A stretch of DNA of 64,000 nucleotides from Aeromicrobium piscarium (GCF_007421815.1 NZ_VLNT01000001.1:373127-437126); one strand, 5' to 3'. Positions 1 to 8,324 are shown, numbered from the stretch's first letter. Program-made: numbers and translations. Notes: generated by a model not told the origin, from the sequence alone.

Positions 1-4
1 GGAT

Positions 5-542
5 TCATCGCCAGGCCTCCATCCTGTCGGCGACGTGACGTCGCGCGCGGTACAACTGGCCCCGTACGGCGTCCGGGCTCATCGAGAGCGCCTCGGCGAG
101 CTCGTCGTAACTGAGCTCCTCGATCTCCCGCAGCACCCAGACCGCCCGTTGTCGCCACGGCAGTGAGGTCAGCGTCGTCTGCAGTGCGGCGAGGAGGTCG
201 TGCTCCAGGACCACCCGAGAAGGGTCGGCCAGTGCGTCAACGGTACGCCCCGCCAGGATCTCGTCGTCGGTGGGCGTCGGACGCCGGCGTCGTCGGATAT
301 CGGCCGCGCGCCGGTGGGTCAAGCTGAACAGCCAGGTGCGGAGCGCACGAAAGTCCCTGGAAAGACTCGATGTTCTTCCACGCGGAGATGAAGGCGTCCT
401 GAACCGCCTCGCCCGCGTCGTCGTCATCGGCCAGCATTCGCCGCGCGAAGCGGAACATGCTCGGGCCGTGCCGATCCACGATCGCCGCGAAAGCCGCGTC
501 ATCGCCGAGGACGGCGGCACGTACCAGACTGGCATCGTCCAC
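5..542 (-). pseudogene. ECF-type RNA polymerase sigma factor, frameshifted
   Basis: Two reading frames together give one ECF sigma factor of about 178 residues. The upstream frame carries region 2, including ADDDDAGEAVQDAF and ISAWKNIESFQG. The downstream frame carries RALRTWLFSLTHRRAADIRR and region 4 with LPWRQRAVWVLREIEELSYD and SMSPDAVRGQLYRARR. They join at the three C bases at 355-357 (GGG on the coding strand), and removing one base restores an ordinary FQDFRALRTW junction. I chose the GTG at 542 because GGGGAG lies about 10 nt upstream and it gives the usual family length. The gene is divergent from the Asp23/AmaP operon, an arrangement common in actinobacteria, so it probably controls that operon. 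The frameshift may be a sequencing error or real inactivation. Confidence 0.8.
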
Positions 543-685
543 ATTCCGATCGTCTCCCCGCGAGGTGGGAAGCGCTCGTCGAAGAATGTGATGCGCATCA
601 CGTCGTCTGTCGCGTGAGGAATACCCGCCTCGGACCGACTCACCTGATGTCAACCCATCGACCATTTGCACAGAAGGGGCACATC

Positions 686-1126
686 ATGGCTGAGAAGACC
701 ACGACGGATGTGGAGAAGCGTGGCAGCACCGGAGCTCTGGTGACGGAGCTGGGACGGACGACGATCGCGGACTCGGTCGTCTCCAAGATCGCGGGGATCG
801 CCGCGCGAGAGGTCGCCGGCGTACACGACCTAGGTGGCGGTGCCGCTCGCACGGTCAGCGCCATTCGCGAGCGAATCCCCGGCGCGTCGGTGGATCGTTC
901 GCAGGGCGTGGCAGTGGAGGTCGGCGAGCGGCAGACCGCGGTCGACATCGATCTCGTCGCCGACTACGGCGTCTCCATCGCCGACCTCGCGGCGGCGGTG
1001 CGTCGCAATGTCATCACGGCGGTCGAGCGGATGACGGGTCTGGAGGTCACGGAGGTCAACCTGACGGTCCACGATGTCTTCCTCGACGAGCCCGACGAGC
1101 GAGACGATGACCGACACGTCGAGTGA
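686..1126 (+). CDS. Asp23/Gls24 family envelope stress protein
   Basis: A 146-residue protein with the Asp23/Gls24 core: IADSVVSKIAGIAAREVAGV, an acidic central strand region (VDIDLVADYGVSIADLAAAV) and the terminal VTAVERMTGLEVTEVNLTVHD-type motif. These cytoplasmic proteins are tethered to the membrane by AmaP and are linked to cell-envelope stress in Firmicutes; their role in actinobacteria is inferred. The ATG at 686 follows AAGGGG by six bases and is preferred over an ATG at 614 that would add a non-conserved extension. It is the first gene of a tightly packed operon ending with amaP. Three Asp23-like paralogues lie in this operon. Confidence 0.9.
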   Translation: MAEKTTTDVEKRGSTGALVTELGRTTIADSVVSKIAGIAAREVAGVHDLGGGAARTVSAIRERIPGASVDRSQGVAVEVGERQTAVDIDLVADYGVSIADLAAAVRRNVITAVERMTGLEVTEVNLTVHDVFLDEPDERDDDRHVE

Positions 1127-1400
1127 CCCCAGCGCGGAGACGATCGCCGAGGCCGTCCAGGCCATCGACGGCGTTCACAGCCTGCACGGAGGGCTCTTCG
1201 GGGAGGTGGCGACCTATCTCCCCGGAGGCCGCGTCTCGGGCGTCCGGATCGGCGACGACGGCGTCGACGTCCACATCGTCGTGAGGACGGGACGGCCCGT
1301 GCTGCCCGTCGCGGAGGCGGTCCGCGCCGCCGTCGAGGCGATCACCGTCGGACCGACCCATGTGACGGTCGAGGACCTCGCCGACGTCACCGGCGACTGA
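1107..1400 (+). CDS. Small Asp23-like protein
   Basis: A 97-residue protein containing IAEAVQAIDGVHSLHGGLFG, a VDVHIVVRTGRPVLPVAEAV segment and a closing ITVGPTHVTVEDLAD, a reduced version of the Asp23 fold. The start at 1107 lies 20 nt inside the 3' end of the preceding Asp23 gene, which implies translational coupling. An earlier in-frame ATG at 1074 would overlap by more than 50 nt and adds low-complexity residues, so it is less likely. The exact role is unknown; it is presumably part of the same membrane-associated Asp23 assembly. Confidence 0.75.
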   Translation: MTDTSSDPSAETIAEAVQAIDGVHSLHGGLFGEVATYLPGGRVSGVRIGDDGVDVHIVVRTGRPVLPVAEAVRAAVEAITVGPTHVTVEDLADVTGD

Positions 1401-1431
1401 CCCCGCGAACTATCGGAGCGAAGGACAGATC

Positions 1432-1611
1432 ATGAACAGTTCGACTGCCGGCCTCATCGCCGGACTGCTGATCGCGATAGCGATCACGACCGGGGGATTC
1501 CTCGGATTCCTGCTAGCGATCGTGCTCGGCGGTGGAGGCCTGCTCATCGGGCGCCAGCTCGCCGGGGAGATCGATCTCGGCGACGTCTTCGCGGGTCGTC
1601 GCCGTGAGTGA
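1432..1611 (+). CDS. Small glycine-rich membrane protein of the Asp23/AmaP operon
   Basis: A 59-residue protein that is mostly one or two hydrophobic, glycine-rich segments (GLIAGLLIAIAITTGGFLGF, then LLAIVLGGGGLLIGRQLAGE) followed by a short polar tail. The ATG at 1432 is preceded by AAGGACAG. The gene fills the space between two Asp23-like genes, and its last 8 nt overlap the next start codon. DUF2273-type small membrane proteins occupy the same place in AmaP loci elsewhere, so it may help anchor Asp23 proteins. Family assignment rests on position and topology, not on a diagnostic motif. Confidence 0.75.
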   Translation: MNSSTAGLIAGLLIAIAITTGGFLGFLLAIVLGGGGLLIGRQLAGEIDLGDVFAGRRRE

Positions 1612-1993
1612 CCTGCTGTATACCGCCGCCGACGCCCCCGGCACCGGCGCCGATCGCCCACCCGAGGACCGTGGCGACCTGCACGTGCACGATCGGGTCG
1701 TCGAGAAGATCGTCCGGCGGAGCGCCCTCGAGGTTCGCGGTTCGGTCGCCGGGCACTCCGGCCTCGCCGTGGTCGGGACCGACTACCCGTCGGTCCGGGT
1801 CGATCTTCGAGCGGGGCACGCGTGGATCAGTGTCGACATCGCCGCCGGCTGGCCCGCGCCCGTCGAGCAGATCGCCGAGAGGGTGCGCGACCGGGTGCGG
1901 CAGCGGACCGAGGAACTGTCCGGCGTCACCGTCCAACGGGTCGACGTCACGGTTCATGTCGTCGAGTCGTCGTCCCCGAGGAGGGTGCAATGA
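1604..1993 (+). CDS. Asp23/Gls24 family protein
   Basis: A 129-residue paralogue of the first Asp23 gene. It has VVEKIVRRSALEVRGSVAGH, a central VDLRAGHAWISVDIAAGW segment and the terminal LSGVTVQRVDVTVHVVES motif. The GTG at 1604 overlaps the upstream small membrane gene by 8 nt, and the stop overlaps the next ATG (ATGA), consistent with a co-translated operon. As with its paralogues, a membrane-tethered envelope-stress role is inferred from the family. Confidence 0.85.
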   Translation: MSDLLYTAADAPGTGADRPPEDRGDLHVHDRVVEKIVRRSALEVRGSVAGHSGLAVVGTDYPSVRVDLRAGHAWISVDIAAGWPAPVEQIAERVRDRVRQRTEELSGVTVQRVDVTVHVVESSSPRRVQ

Positions 1994-2511
1994 GCAGCTC
2001 CCTGGTGCCGACGGCCCGTCCGTCGGCGACACGCGTCGTGGCCTTCTATGCGTTGCTGGGCATCGCGCTGGGTGTCGTGGCCGTGCGCGACCTCGCGGTG
2101 GCGCAGGGATGGGCCGCGGGGAAGCCCTGGTACGAGAGCGCGATCGAGGGGCTCGACGGTCTTTCGGCCAGCGCCGCGGCGACGGCCGTGGGCGTCGTCA
2201 TCGGCGTGATCGGAGTGGTGGCGCTGATCGGCGCGCTGCTGCCGGCGCGCCGCACCCATGATCGCACCGAGGCGACTCCGGGCCTGTGGGTCAGCCGCCC
2301 CGCGATCGCCACGCTGGCCGAACACGCTGCCGAGCGCACGCCGGGGGTGTACGAGGCGTCGGCGGCTGTGCGCCGTCGGCGCGTGATGGTGCGGGTCGCC
2401 GATTCCGAACCGGAGACCGCCCAGCGGGTCGAGGACTCGGTGAAGCGGGCCCTCGACGGTCTGACCGACCGACGGATCGTCGTCAGACGACGGGAGGTGA
2501 AGGTCCCATGA
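1990..2511 (+). CDS. DUF6286 domain protein with two membrane segments
   Basis: A 173-residue protein with two predicted transmembrane helices (about residues 16-33 and 62-84) followed by a soluble C-terminal domain containing RPAIATLAEHAAERTPGVYE and RRVMVRVADSEPE. This matches the DUF6286 proteins found between Asp23 genes and amaP in actinobacteria. The ATG at 1990 overlaps the preceding stop by four bases and its own stop overlaps the amaP start. The cytosolic domain has the alternating strand/helix pattern of Asp23 partners, so a bridging role is plausible but untested. Confidence 0.8.
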   Translation: MSSSLVPTARPSATRVVAFYALLGIALGVVAVRDLAVAQGWAAGKPWYESAIEGLDGLSASAAATAVGVVIGVIGVVALIGALLPARRTHDRTEATPGLWVSRPAIATLAEHAAERTPGVYEASAAVRRRRVMVRVADSEPETAQRVEDSVKRALDGLTDRRIVVRRREVKVP

Positions 2512-3101
2512 GGCGGAAGGGACGTGTGACGGACCGCCTGCTCGCGGTCCTCCTGGGAGCGCTCACCACAGCCGCTGGGGCGGCGGTGGCGTTGTGGGGC
2601 CTCGATGCCGTGCCCCGCTGGCCGTCGACACTGGATCTCTCGCAGATCGACGATGCGGTCGTCGACACCGAATGGTGGCCCTGGGCATGGGCTGGCATCG
2701 GTGTGCTGCTCGCCCTGCTGGCGCTGACGTGGCTCCTGCGTCGTGCGCGCCCGGTGTCGCGTCCGCCGGCGCTCTCGCGTGCCAGCACCGACGCGGGAGC
2801 GGTGAGGGTGGATCTGGACTCGGTCGCCGCGACGGTCGCGCGCAGGCTCGAGGACATGGCCCCCATCAGCGCGGCTCGCGGCAAGGGTGTGGACGCGCGC
2901 GGCATCTTCCGGGTCGAGGTGCGCGCGGCGATCGACGAGATCTCCGACGGACCGGCGATCGCCCGGGCGATCGAACGCACGCAGCACGAGCTGGACGAAT
3001 CCTTCGGCGACGGCCGGGCCGTGTGCCAGCTCATGGTGTCCGCGCCGAGTCGCTGGCAGGCCCTCCGGCGGCGCGGAGGCACGACGCCGCGGGTGCACTG
3101 A
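2508..3101 (+). CDS. amaP: Alkaline shock response membrane anchor protein AmaP
   Basis: A 197-residue protein with an N-terminal helix (LLAVLLGALTTAAGAAVALW), an external loop rich in Trp and Pro, a second helix (WAGIGVLLALLALTWLLRRA) and a cytosolic domain of about 110 residues containing VDLDSVAATVARRLEDM and FRVEVRAAIDEISDG. That is the AmaP topology, which recruits Asp23 to the membrane. The start overlaps the preceding stop (ATGA). It is the last gene of the operon and is followed directly by a strong bidirectional terminator. Confidence 0.82.
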   Translation: MRRKGRVTDRLLAVLLGALTTAAGAAVALWGLDAVPRWPSTLDLSQIDDAVVDTEWWPWAWAGIGVLLALLALTWLLRRARPVSRPPALSRASTDAGAVRVDLDSVAATVARRLEDMAPISAARGKGVDARGIFRVEVRAAIDEISDGPAIARAIERTQHELDESFGDGRAVCQLMVSAPSRWQALRRRGGTTPRVH

Positions 3102-3145
3102 CGATCTGGTGGGGCAGCGGTCACAGGCCGGGCCCCACCAGATCG
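3102..3145. terminator. Bidirectional terminator between convergent genes
   Basis: A perfect 13-bp inverted repeat, CGATCTGGTGGGG at 3102-3114 and its complement at 3133-3145, with an 18-nt loop. It exactly fills the gap between the amaP stop and the stop of the convergent cyclic-nucleotide-binding gene. There is no long T tract, as is common for actinobacterial terminators. Confidence 0.8.
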
Positions 3146-3146
3146 G

Positions 3147-3548
3147 TCAGCCCTCGATGCGGTGCTTCGCGGCGTCGCGCAGCGCCTCCGCGAAGGCGGG
3201 ATTGTGCGCGGCCAGCTGCTCGAACGCCTCGGCGGTGAAGTGCAGCGCCTGGACATCCGTGGTGGTGACCACCGTCGCGCTCCGCAGGCGGCCGGTCACC
3301 AGGGCGATCTCGCCGACGACATCGCCGGGCTGCAAGGTGGCGACGACGCCTCCGTCCTTGCGGATCTCCACGGAGCCGTCGAGCAGGATGTAGGCCTTGT
3401 CGGCGGGCTGGTGTTCGAAGATCATCGCCCAGTTTGCGGGGATGTGGACGGTCTGACCCGTGCTCGCCAACGCCTTGATGGTGGCGTCGTCGAAGTCGGT
3501 GAGACGCTGCAACGCCGAGACGACGTCGGCATCGGACTTTCGTGCCAT
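3147..3548 (-). CDS. Single-domain cyclic nucleotide-binding protein
   Basis: A 133-residue protein that is almost only a cNMP-binding beta-barrel: ILLDGSVEIRKDGG, then the phosphate-binding cassette GDVVGEIALVTGRLRSATVV, with Gly-Glu and Arg in the expected ligand-contact places. There is no helix-turn-helix or effector domain. I chose the ATG at 3548 because AAAGGAA precedes it. The gene diverges from an adenylate cyclase gene, so cAMP is the likely ligand. It could be a cAMP buffer or a regulatory subunit acting on a partner; the sequence does not say which. Confidence 0.88.
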   Translation of the reverse strand: MARKSDADVVSALQRLTDFDDATIKALASTGQTVHIPANWAMIFEHQPADKAYILLDGSVEIRKDGGVVATLQPGDVVGEIALVTGRLRSATVVTTTDVQALHFTAEAFEQLAAHNPAFAEALRDAAKHRIEG

Positions 3549-3660
3549 GCTGGTTCCTTTCGGTGCGTTGAGCCCCACCGTAGGCCAGTTCCTGCTTTGA
3601 TGTGGAGCGATGCGTCGAAGTTCAGACGTTCATCTGATGACCGCACAAGGAGCAACGGAC

Positions 3661-5187
3661 ATGGGACGCGCGGAGTCACGCATGTTCGGGTCGCGCCTCC
3701 TCGGTCCGCCGGACCAGTCGACGCGCCGGCTGCGGGTCCGGGTCCAACTGCTGCTGAGCATCCTCCTGGTCGGGACCCATCTCGTCGGCGTCGGCATCGT
3801 GGTGATGCTGTCGACCGTCGTGATCCCGGCTCCGCCCCCGAATCGCGCGATGTGGATCGCGCTGGCGATCGCCGTGCCGGTCTATGTCGCCGTCGCGATC
3901 GCCGTGGGTCTGGGGTGGGGCACGGCGAGGGCACTGTCGGCCTTGCAGTGGGCGCTGCGAGGCGAGGACCCCACGCCGCGCGTGCTCCGGCGATCGCTGC
4001 GGGTCCCGGTCGCCTTGACCACGACCCAGGCCCTGCTCTGGCTCGGCGGCGTCGTGCTGTTCACGCTCCTGGCGGTGATCATCCAACCTGATCGGGCGCT
4101 CATCACGGGATTCACCGTGGCGATCACGATGGTGATCGTCTCGGCCATCGCCTTCCTGTTGAGTGAGTTCGCGTTGCGCCCGGTCGCGGCGCGCGCGCTG
4201 GCGGCGGGCGCTGCCCCGCAGGCACGTCTCGGGGTCGGGGCCCGGATGCTGTTCTTCTGGACCCTCGGCACCGGGGTGCCGGTCGCGGGGCTGCTCACGG
4301 TGGCGTTGCTGTCGTTCATGCTCGACGACATCGACCTGCGGCTCATGGCGGTCACGACCCTCGTCATCGCCACGGTGGTGCTGGTGTTCGGCTTCTTCGT
4401 CACCTGGCTCAACGCGCGGGCGGTCACCGCTCCCGTGCGCACGGTCCGCGACGCCATGCGCGACGTGCAGTCCGGGCGTCTGGACGTCGAGGTCCCGGTC
4501 TACGACGGCACCGAGCTGGGCGCGCTGCAGGTCGGTTTCAACGAGATGGCGACCGGGCTGCGCGAGCGCGAACGGCTCCGCGATGTCTTCGGCCGTCAGG
4601 TCGGTCGCGATGTCGCCGAGGCCGCACTGGCCGATATCGAGCTGGGTGGCCAGTCCCGTGAGGCCACGGTGCTGTTCGTCGACCTGACCGGATCGACCGG
4701 CTTCGCCACCGACCGGGACCCTGCCGAGGTGGTCGACGTCCTCAACCGGTTCTTCGGGGTGGTCGTCCAGGAGGTCGACGCCCACGAGGGCCTCGTCAAC
4801 AAGTTCATGGGGGATGCGGTCCTGGCGGTCTTCGGTGCTCCCGCCGAGCGGGAGGACCATGCGGCCCTCGCGTTGGCCGCGGCTCGGTCGATGGCGCTGC
4901 GACTGCCGCGCGAGATGTCCGAGATCGATTTCGGGATCGGTGTCGCCACCGGCCGTGTCGTCGCCGGATATGTCGGGCACGAGTCGCGCTTCGAGTACAC
5001 GGTCATCGGCGATGCGGTGAACGCCGCGTCCCGGATCACCGACCTGGCCAAGCGGGTCGAGGGCCGGGCGCTGGCCGATGCGGCCAGTGTCGAGGCCGCC
5101 GGCGCCGAGCGCGAGTGGGTCGAGCACGAGACCGTCACCCTGCGCGGCAGGACCACACCCTCGCACCTCTTCGCACTCGCGGAGTGA
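3661..5187 (+). CDS. Membrane class III adenylate cyclase with HAMP domain
   Basis: A 508-residue protein with six predicted transmembrane helices in residues ~25-250, a HAMP linker (~250-300) and a C-terminal class III cyclase domain. The metal-binding aspartates are Asp341 (LFVDLTGSTGF) and Asp385 (NKFMGDAVLAVFG). Lys381 before MGD fits an adenine-specific enzyme, and the second conserved region reads EYTVIGDAVNAASR. The start at 3661 is preferred over 3610 because AAGGAG lies eight bases upstream. The six-helix HAMP-cyclase layout is the standard mycobacterial-type architecture. A cAMP-binding protein gene diverges from it, suggesting a local signalling pair. Confidence 0.93.
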   Translation: MGRAESRMFGSRLLGPPDQSTRRLRVRVQLLLSILLVGTHLVGVGIVVMLSTVVIPAPPPNRAMWIALAIAVPVYVAVAIAVGLGWGTARALSALQWALRGEDPTPRVLRRSLRVPVALTTTQALLWLGGVVLFTLLAVIIQPDRALITGFTVAITMVIVSAIAFLLSEFALRPVAARALAAGAAPQARLGVGARMLFFWTLGTGVPVAGLLTVALLSFMLDDIDLRLMAVTTLVIATVVLVFGFFVTWLNARAVTAPVRTVRDAMRDVQSGRLDVEVPVYDGTELGALQVGFNEMATGLRERERLRDVFGRQVGRDVAEAALADIELGGQSREATVLFVDLTGSTGFATDRDPAEVVDVLNRFFGVVVQEVDAHEGLVNKFMGDAVLAVFGAPAEREDHAALALAAARSMALRLPREMSEIDFGIGVATGRVVAGYVGHESRFEYTVIGDAVNAASRITDLAKRVEGRALADAASVEAAGAEREWVEHETVTLRGRTTPSHLFALAE

Positions 5188-5237
5188 CCGGCTCGTCTTG
5201 CATCTCGCTCTGCGGAGTGCGTGTGGGGGATCGGCCC

Positions 5238-5296
5238 GCGAGTGGTGCGCATTCGGCCCGGAAACGCCGATCCGAGGGCGAATTCGCACCACTCGC
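5238..5296. repeat. Intergenic palindromic repeat, family B copy 1
   Basis: An inverted repeat just after the cyclase gene. The left arm begins GCGAGTGGTGCG and the right arm ends CGCACCACTCGC, and the inner parts of the arms also pair through an ATTCG segment. A related copy lies at 49011-49093. The flanks contain further partly complementary GCGGAG and CTCCGC segments that may be a degenerate outer pair. Confidence 0.75.
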
Positions 5297-5360
5297 AGTG
5301 CTCCGCGCAGGAAGGTACACCCTGAACACTCGCGACAGCGACCGGTGATGTCACATGCTC

Positions 5361-5450
5361 TAGACTAGAGAGCGAAAGCAGGGGCAGGTCTCCCTGTTCG
5401 AATCTCATCAAGGGCCCGGCGGTCGTCACCGCTCGGGCCCCTGGTCTTCT
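5361..5450 (+). ncRNA. Possible small RNA with terminator hairpin
   Basis: A -10-like TAGACT at 5361-5366 would start transcription near 5373. About 40 nt later there is a strong hairpin, GGGCCCG at 5412-5418 pairing with CGGGCCC at 5434-5440, extended by GGT/ACC nearer the loop, followed by CTGGTCTTCT. The stretch holds no credible ORF and lies between the cyclase gene and tRNA-Arg. No clear -35 is visible and I recognise no RNA family. It could equally be a stand-alone terminator. Confidence 0.25.
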
Positions 5451-5551
5451 CCGGCCGCTGGTATGACGTCACCATTGCGCACCGGCCGGAAACACTGTCT
5501 GACCAGGCGTTTCGTCGGATGCAACCTGTTGCACGCACCCATGCGCCGTTG

Positions 5552-5624
5552 TGCCCCAGGCAGGATTCGAACCTGCGACACCCGCTTTAGGAGAGCGGTG
5601 CTCTATCCCCTGAGCTACTGAGGC
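5552..5624 (-). tRNA. tRNA-Arg (anticodon CCU)
   Basis: A 73-nt cloverleaf on the minus strand. The acceptor GCCTCAG pairs with CTGGGGC (one G-U), the D arm contains AGCTCAGGGGATAGAGC, the anticodon stem CCGCT/AGCGG holds a CTCCTAA loop with anticodon CCT, and the T loop is TTCGAAT. The discriminator base is A and CCA is not encoded. It reads the rare AGG codon. No integrase or attachment duplication is seen beside it. Confidence 0.96.
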
Positions 5625-5693
5625 GACGCGAACATCTTCCCACGACGGGCCGCCACCCTGAAGTCCGGCGTCGACAGTGGCACACTCGGGTGC

Positions 5694-6623
5694 GTGCTTC
5701 GCCGGATCATCGTGCTGCTCGTCCTGTGCGCATCGATGGTGGCGTGCGCGCGCGAGCCCGCTCCGGCGCCCCCGCCACCGCCCGCTCCCACCTGGAACGC
5801 CGGGCCGGAGGGAGCGTGCGAGGTGCCCGAGACCGGCGCCTCCGCGCACACGCTCGACATCGACGGCGAGAAGCGGCGCTTTGCGGTGGACGTCCCCGAC
5901 GGGTTCAACGGCGAGCGTCTCCCCGTGGTCTTCGTCACGCACGGCCGCGGGGGCGAGGCGACCGCCGCGATGGCCTACACCGGGTTCCCCGAGTACGGGC
6001 AGCAGTACGGCTTCATCGTCGTCGCCCCGCAGGCCGAGGGGAGACCTGCTCTCTGGGACTTCTCCACCGGACCGGAGGTCGCGGGCTCGGACTTCGCCTT
6101 CATCGCCGCCCTGCGTGAGCATGTCGTCGAGAGCTGGTGCGGCGACGACGAGCAGGTCTTCATGACCGGCTTCTCCAATGGCTCGGCGATGACCTTCGCC
6201 GCGGCCTGTCTCCCGAGCCTGCGGTTCAAGGCCTTCGGGGCCGTCGCCGCTCCCGGCTACGTGCCCGAACGCTGCGACAGCGCACCTCCCGCCTCGATCA
6301 TCTACGCCCACGGCACCGCCGATCCCGTGGTGCCCTTCGTCGGCGGGGAGACGGTCATCCAGTGGGTCGAGCCCGCCACCCAGGTGATGAACGCCTGGGC
6401 ACTGCACGACGGGTGCGCGCACGTCGAACGCGAACAGATCGCCGAGGACGTCCAGGTCACCCGCTGGGATGTCTGCCGCGACGAGAGCAGACTCGTGTTC
6501 TACGTGATCGACGGCGAAGGGCACCACTGGCCCGGGGGTCCGTCGCTGCCCGGGCTCGGCGCCAGCACCCGCTCGATCAACATCACAGCCCTCATGACCG
6601 AGTTCTTCGGTCTGTCCGACTGA
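5694..6623 (+). CDS. Secreted lipoprotein esterase, LpqC/PHB-depolymerase-like
   Basis: A 309-residue alpha/beta hydrolase with a lipoprotein signal ending MVAC, so Cys18 would be lipidated. The catalytic triad is visible: the nucleophile elbow GFSNGSA, the aspartate in HGTADPVVPF and the histidine in GEGHHWPGG. HGRGG in the first third supplies the oxyanion-hole region. This is the esterase_phb/LpqC family, which cleaves ester substrates outside the membrane; the true substrate is not predictable. It starts with GTG at 5694, and a CACACT -10-like box lies seven bases upstream, suggesting a leaderless mRNA. Confidence 0.85.
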   Translation: MLRRIIVLLVLCASMVACAREPAPAPPPPPAPTWNAGPEGACEVPETGASAHTLDIDGEKRRFAVDVPDGFNGERLPVVFVTHGRGGEATAAMAYTGFPEYGQQYGFIVVAPQAEGRPALWDFSTGPEVAGSDFAFIAALREHVVESWCGDDEQVFMTGFSNGSAMTFAAACLPSLRFKAFGAVAAPGYVPERCDSAPPASIIYAHGTADPVVPFVGGETVIQWVEPATQVMNAWALHDGCAHVEREQIAEDVQVTRWDVCRDESRLVFYVIDGEGHHWPGGPSLPGLGASTRSINITALMTEFFGLSD

Positions 6624-6646
6624 GCCGGTAGGCGACAATGGGTGAC

Positions 6647-7423
6647 ATGGACAAACCGATCGAGAACTGGCTGACCGACATGGACGGCGTCCTCGTGCAC
6701 GAGGAACGCGCCATCGACGGTGCGTCGGAGTTCATCCGTGCCCTCCGAGATAGCGGTCGCAAGTTCATCGTGCTGACCAACAACTCGATCTACACGCCGC
6801 GAGACCTGCGCGCCCGGCTTCGCACGAGCGGCATCGACGTGCCGGAGGGCGCCATCTGGACGAGTGCCCTCGCCACGGCGAAGTTCCTCAGCGAGCAGCG
6901 CGAGAACGGCACCGCCTACGTCATCGGCGAATCCGGTTTGACGCAGGCGCTCTACGATGCCGGGTACACCATGACCTCCCGCGACCCCGAGTACGTCGTC
7001 CTCGGAGAGACCCGCACCTACTCCTTCGAGGCGATTACCCGGGCCATCCAGCTGATCGTCGGCGGCGCCCGCTTCATCGCCACCAATCCCGACACCACCG
7101 GGCCCTCGCCGACCGGACCGCTGCCGGCCACCGGCTCCGTCGCGGCGCTCATCACCCGCGCCACCGGGATCGAGCCCTACTTCGTCGGCAAGCCCAATCC
7201 ACTGATGATGCGCAGCGCCCTCAACCAGATCCAGGCCCACTCGGAGACCACAGTCATGATCGGCGACCGGATGGACACCGACGTGCTCTCCGGGCTGGAA
7301 GCCGGCCTGCGCACCATCTTGGTGATGACCGGCTCCACGCGACGTGAGGAGATCGAACGGTTCCCGTACCGTCCCAGCCGCGTCGTCGACTCGATCGCCG
7401 ACGTCGTCGACCTGGTGGGGTGA
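6647..7423 (+). CDS. HAD-IIA family phosphatase (NagD-like)
   Basis: A 258-residue HAD hydrolase. Motif I is WLTDMDGVLVHEE with the Asp nucleophile and acid pair, motif II is FIVLTNNS, the lysine is in YFVGKPNP and motif IV is VMIGDRMDTDVLSGLEAG. NagD-type enzymes dephosphorylate small metabolites such as nucleotides or sugar phosphates. I chose the ATG at 6647, not 6638, because GACAAT at 6634-6639 sits seven bases before it, the leaderless spacing seen for many genes here. The epimerase gene starts four bases after its stop. Confidence 0.88.
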   Translation: MDKPIENWLTDMDGVLVHEERAIDGASEFIRALRDSGRKFIVLTNNSIYTPRDLRARLRTSGIDVPEGAIWTSALATAKFLSEQRENGTAYVIGESGLTQALYDAGYTMTSRDPEYVVLGETRTYSFEAITRAIQLIVGGARFIATNPDTTGPSPTGPLPATGSVAALITRATGIEPYFVGKPNPLMMRSALNQIQAHSETTVMIGDRMDTDVLSGLEAGLRTILVMTGSTRREEIERFPYRPSRVVDSIADVVDLVG

Positions 7424-7427
7424 GGCC

Positions 7428-8324
7428 GTGCGCGTCTTCCTGACCGGTGCCAACGGCGTCATGGGTCTGGCCACCGTCGACGCCCTGGTCGAGGCCGGGC
7501 ACGATGTCATCGGTCTGGTGCGCAGCCCCGGAGCCGCCGAGATCGTCGAGCGCCACGGCGGACAGGCGTGGTACGGCGATGTGTTCGACCCGACCGCGTT
7601 GCGCGCGGGGATGGACGGCTGCGATGTCGTGGTCAACTTCGCGACACGCATCCCGATCGGCGCGACCGCCTACCGCCCCGGTTCGCTGACGGCTGTCAAC
7701 CGCCTGCGGCGCGAAGGCGCGGCGACCGTGGCCGAGATGGCGCGCGAGCTTCGAGTCGAACGGTTCGTGCAGCAGAGCCTCAGCTTCATCTACCAAGGGC
7801 GCGGCGACGAGTGGATCGACGAGTTCTCGCCGGTGGACGTCACCTGGGTCACCGAGGCCCTCGTCATCGCCGAGGATCACGCCCGGTCGATCGAGGAGAC
7901 CGGCGGCGTGTCGGTGCGCTTGCGCTACGGGCTCATCGTCGGCGACGACCGAAACACGCGCTACGTGCTGAGCCGGGCCCGCCGCGGCAAGCCCTTCGCC
8001 CTCGGGGATCCCGACGGATGGATGCACGTCATCCATCCCGACGACATCGGCACCTCGGTGGTCGCCGCGCTCGGGGCACCCGCCGGGGCCTACAACGTCG
8101 GTGCGGAGCCGTTGCGCCGCCGGACTTACGCGGATCTGATCGCCCGCGCCGCCGGACGCGAGCACGGCGACTTCCTCGCTCCCTGGATCGTCGAGCTCGG
8201 CGGTGACAAGATGGAGATGCTGACTCGGTCGCACCGCGTCAGCTCAGCACTCTTCACCGAACGCACCGGGTGGCGTCCACGCCACCGCGAACTCACCGAG
8301 GACTGGTTTCCCGCTCGTGACTGA
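7428..8324 (+). CDS. NAD(P)-dependent epimerase/dehydratase, extended SDR
   Basis: A 298-residue Rossmann protein beginning VRVFLTGANGVMGLATVDAL, with the TGxxGxxG nucleotide-binding motif at about residues 7-14 and a GDVFDPTALRAGMDGCDVVVN segment. The usual YxxxK active site is not obvious near the expected place (FIYQGRGDEW follows the serine region), so it may be an atypical reductase or binding protein. It starts with GTG at 7428, just after the HAD gene, and ends inside the next small gene. The substrate is unknown. Confidence 0.8.
   Translation: MRVFLTGANGVMGLATVDALVEAGHDVIGLVRSPGAAEIVERHGGQAWYGDVFDPTALRAGMDGCDVVVNFATRIPIGATAYRPGSLTAVNRLRREGAATVAEMARELRVERFVQQSLSFIYQGRGDEWIDEFSPVDVTWVTEALVIAEDHARSIEETGGVSVRLRYGLIVGDDRNTRYVLSRARRGKPFALGDPDGWMHVIHPDDIGTSVVAALGAPAGAYNVGAEPLRRRTYADLIARAAGREHGDFLAPWIVELGGDKMEMLTRSHRVSSALFTERTGWRPRHRELTEDWFPARD

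Noticed and set aside
5367..5412. Degenerate tRNA beside tRNA-Arg
   Set aside because: TGTTCGAATCTCATC resembles a T arm, and GCTCT/AGAGC resembles an anticodon stem, but the loop lacks U33 and no acceptor stem can be formed.
5694..5760. tRNA-Arg as an integration site for a genomic island
   Set aside because: No integrase, no repeat of the tRNA 3' end and no mobile genes follow; the neighbours are ordinary metabolic genes.
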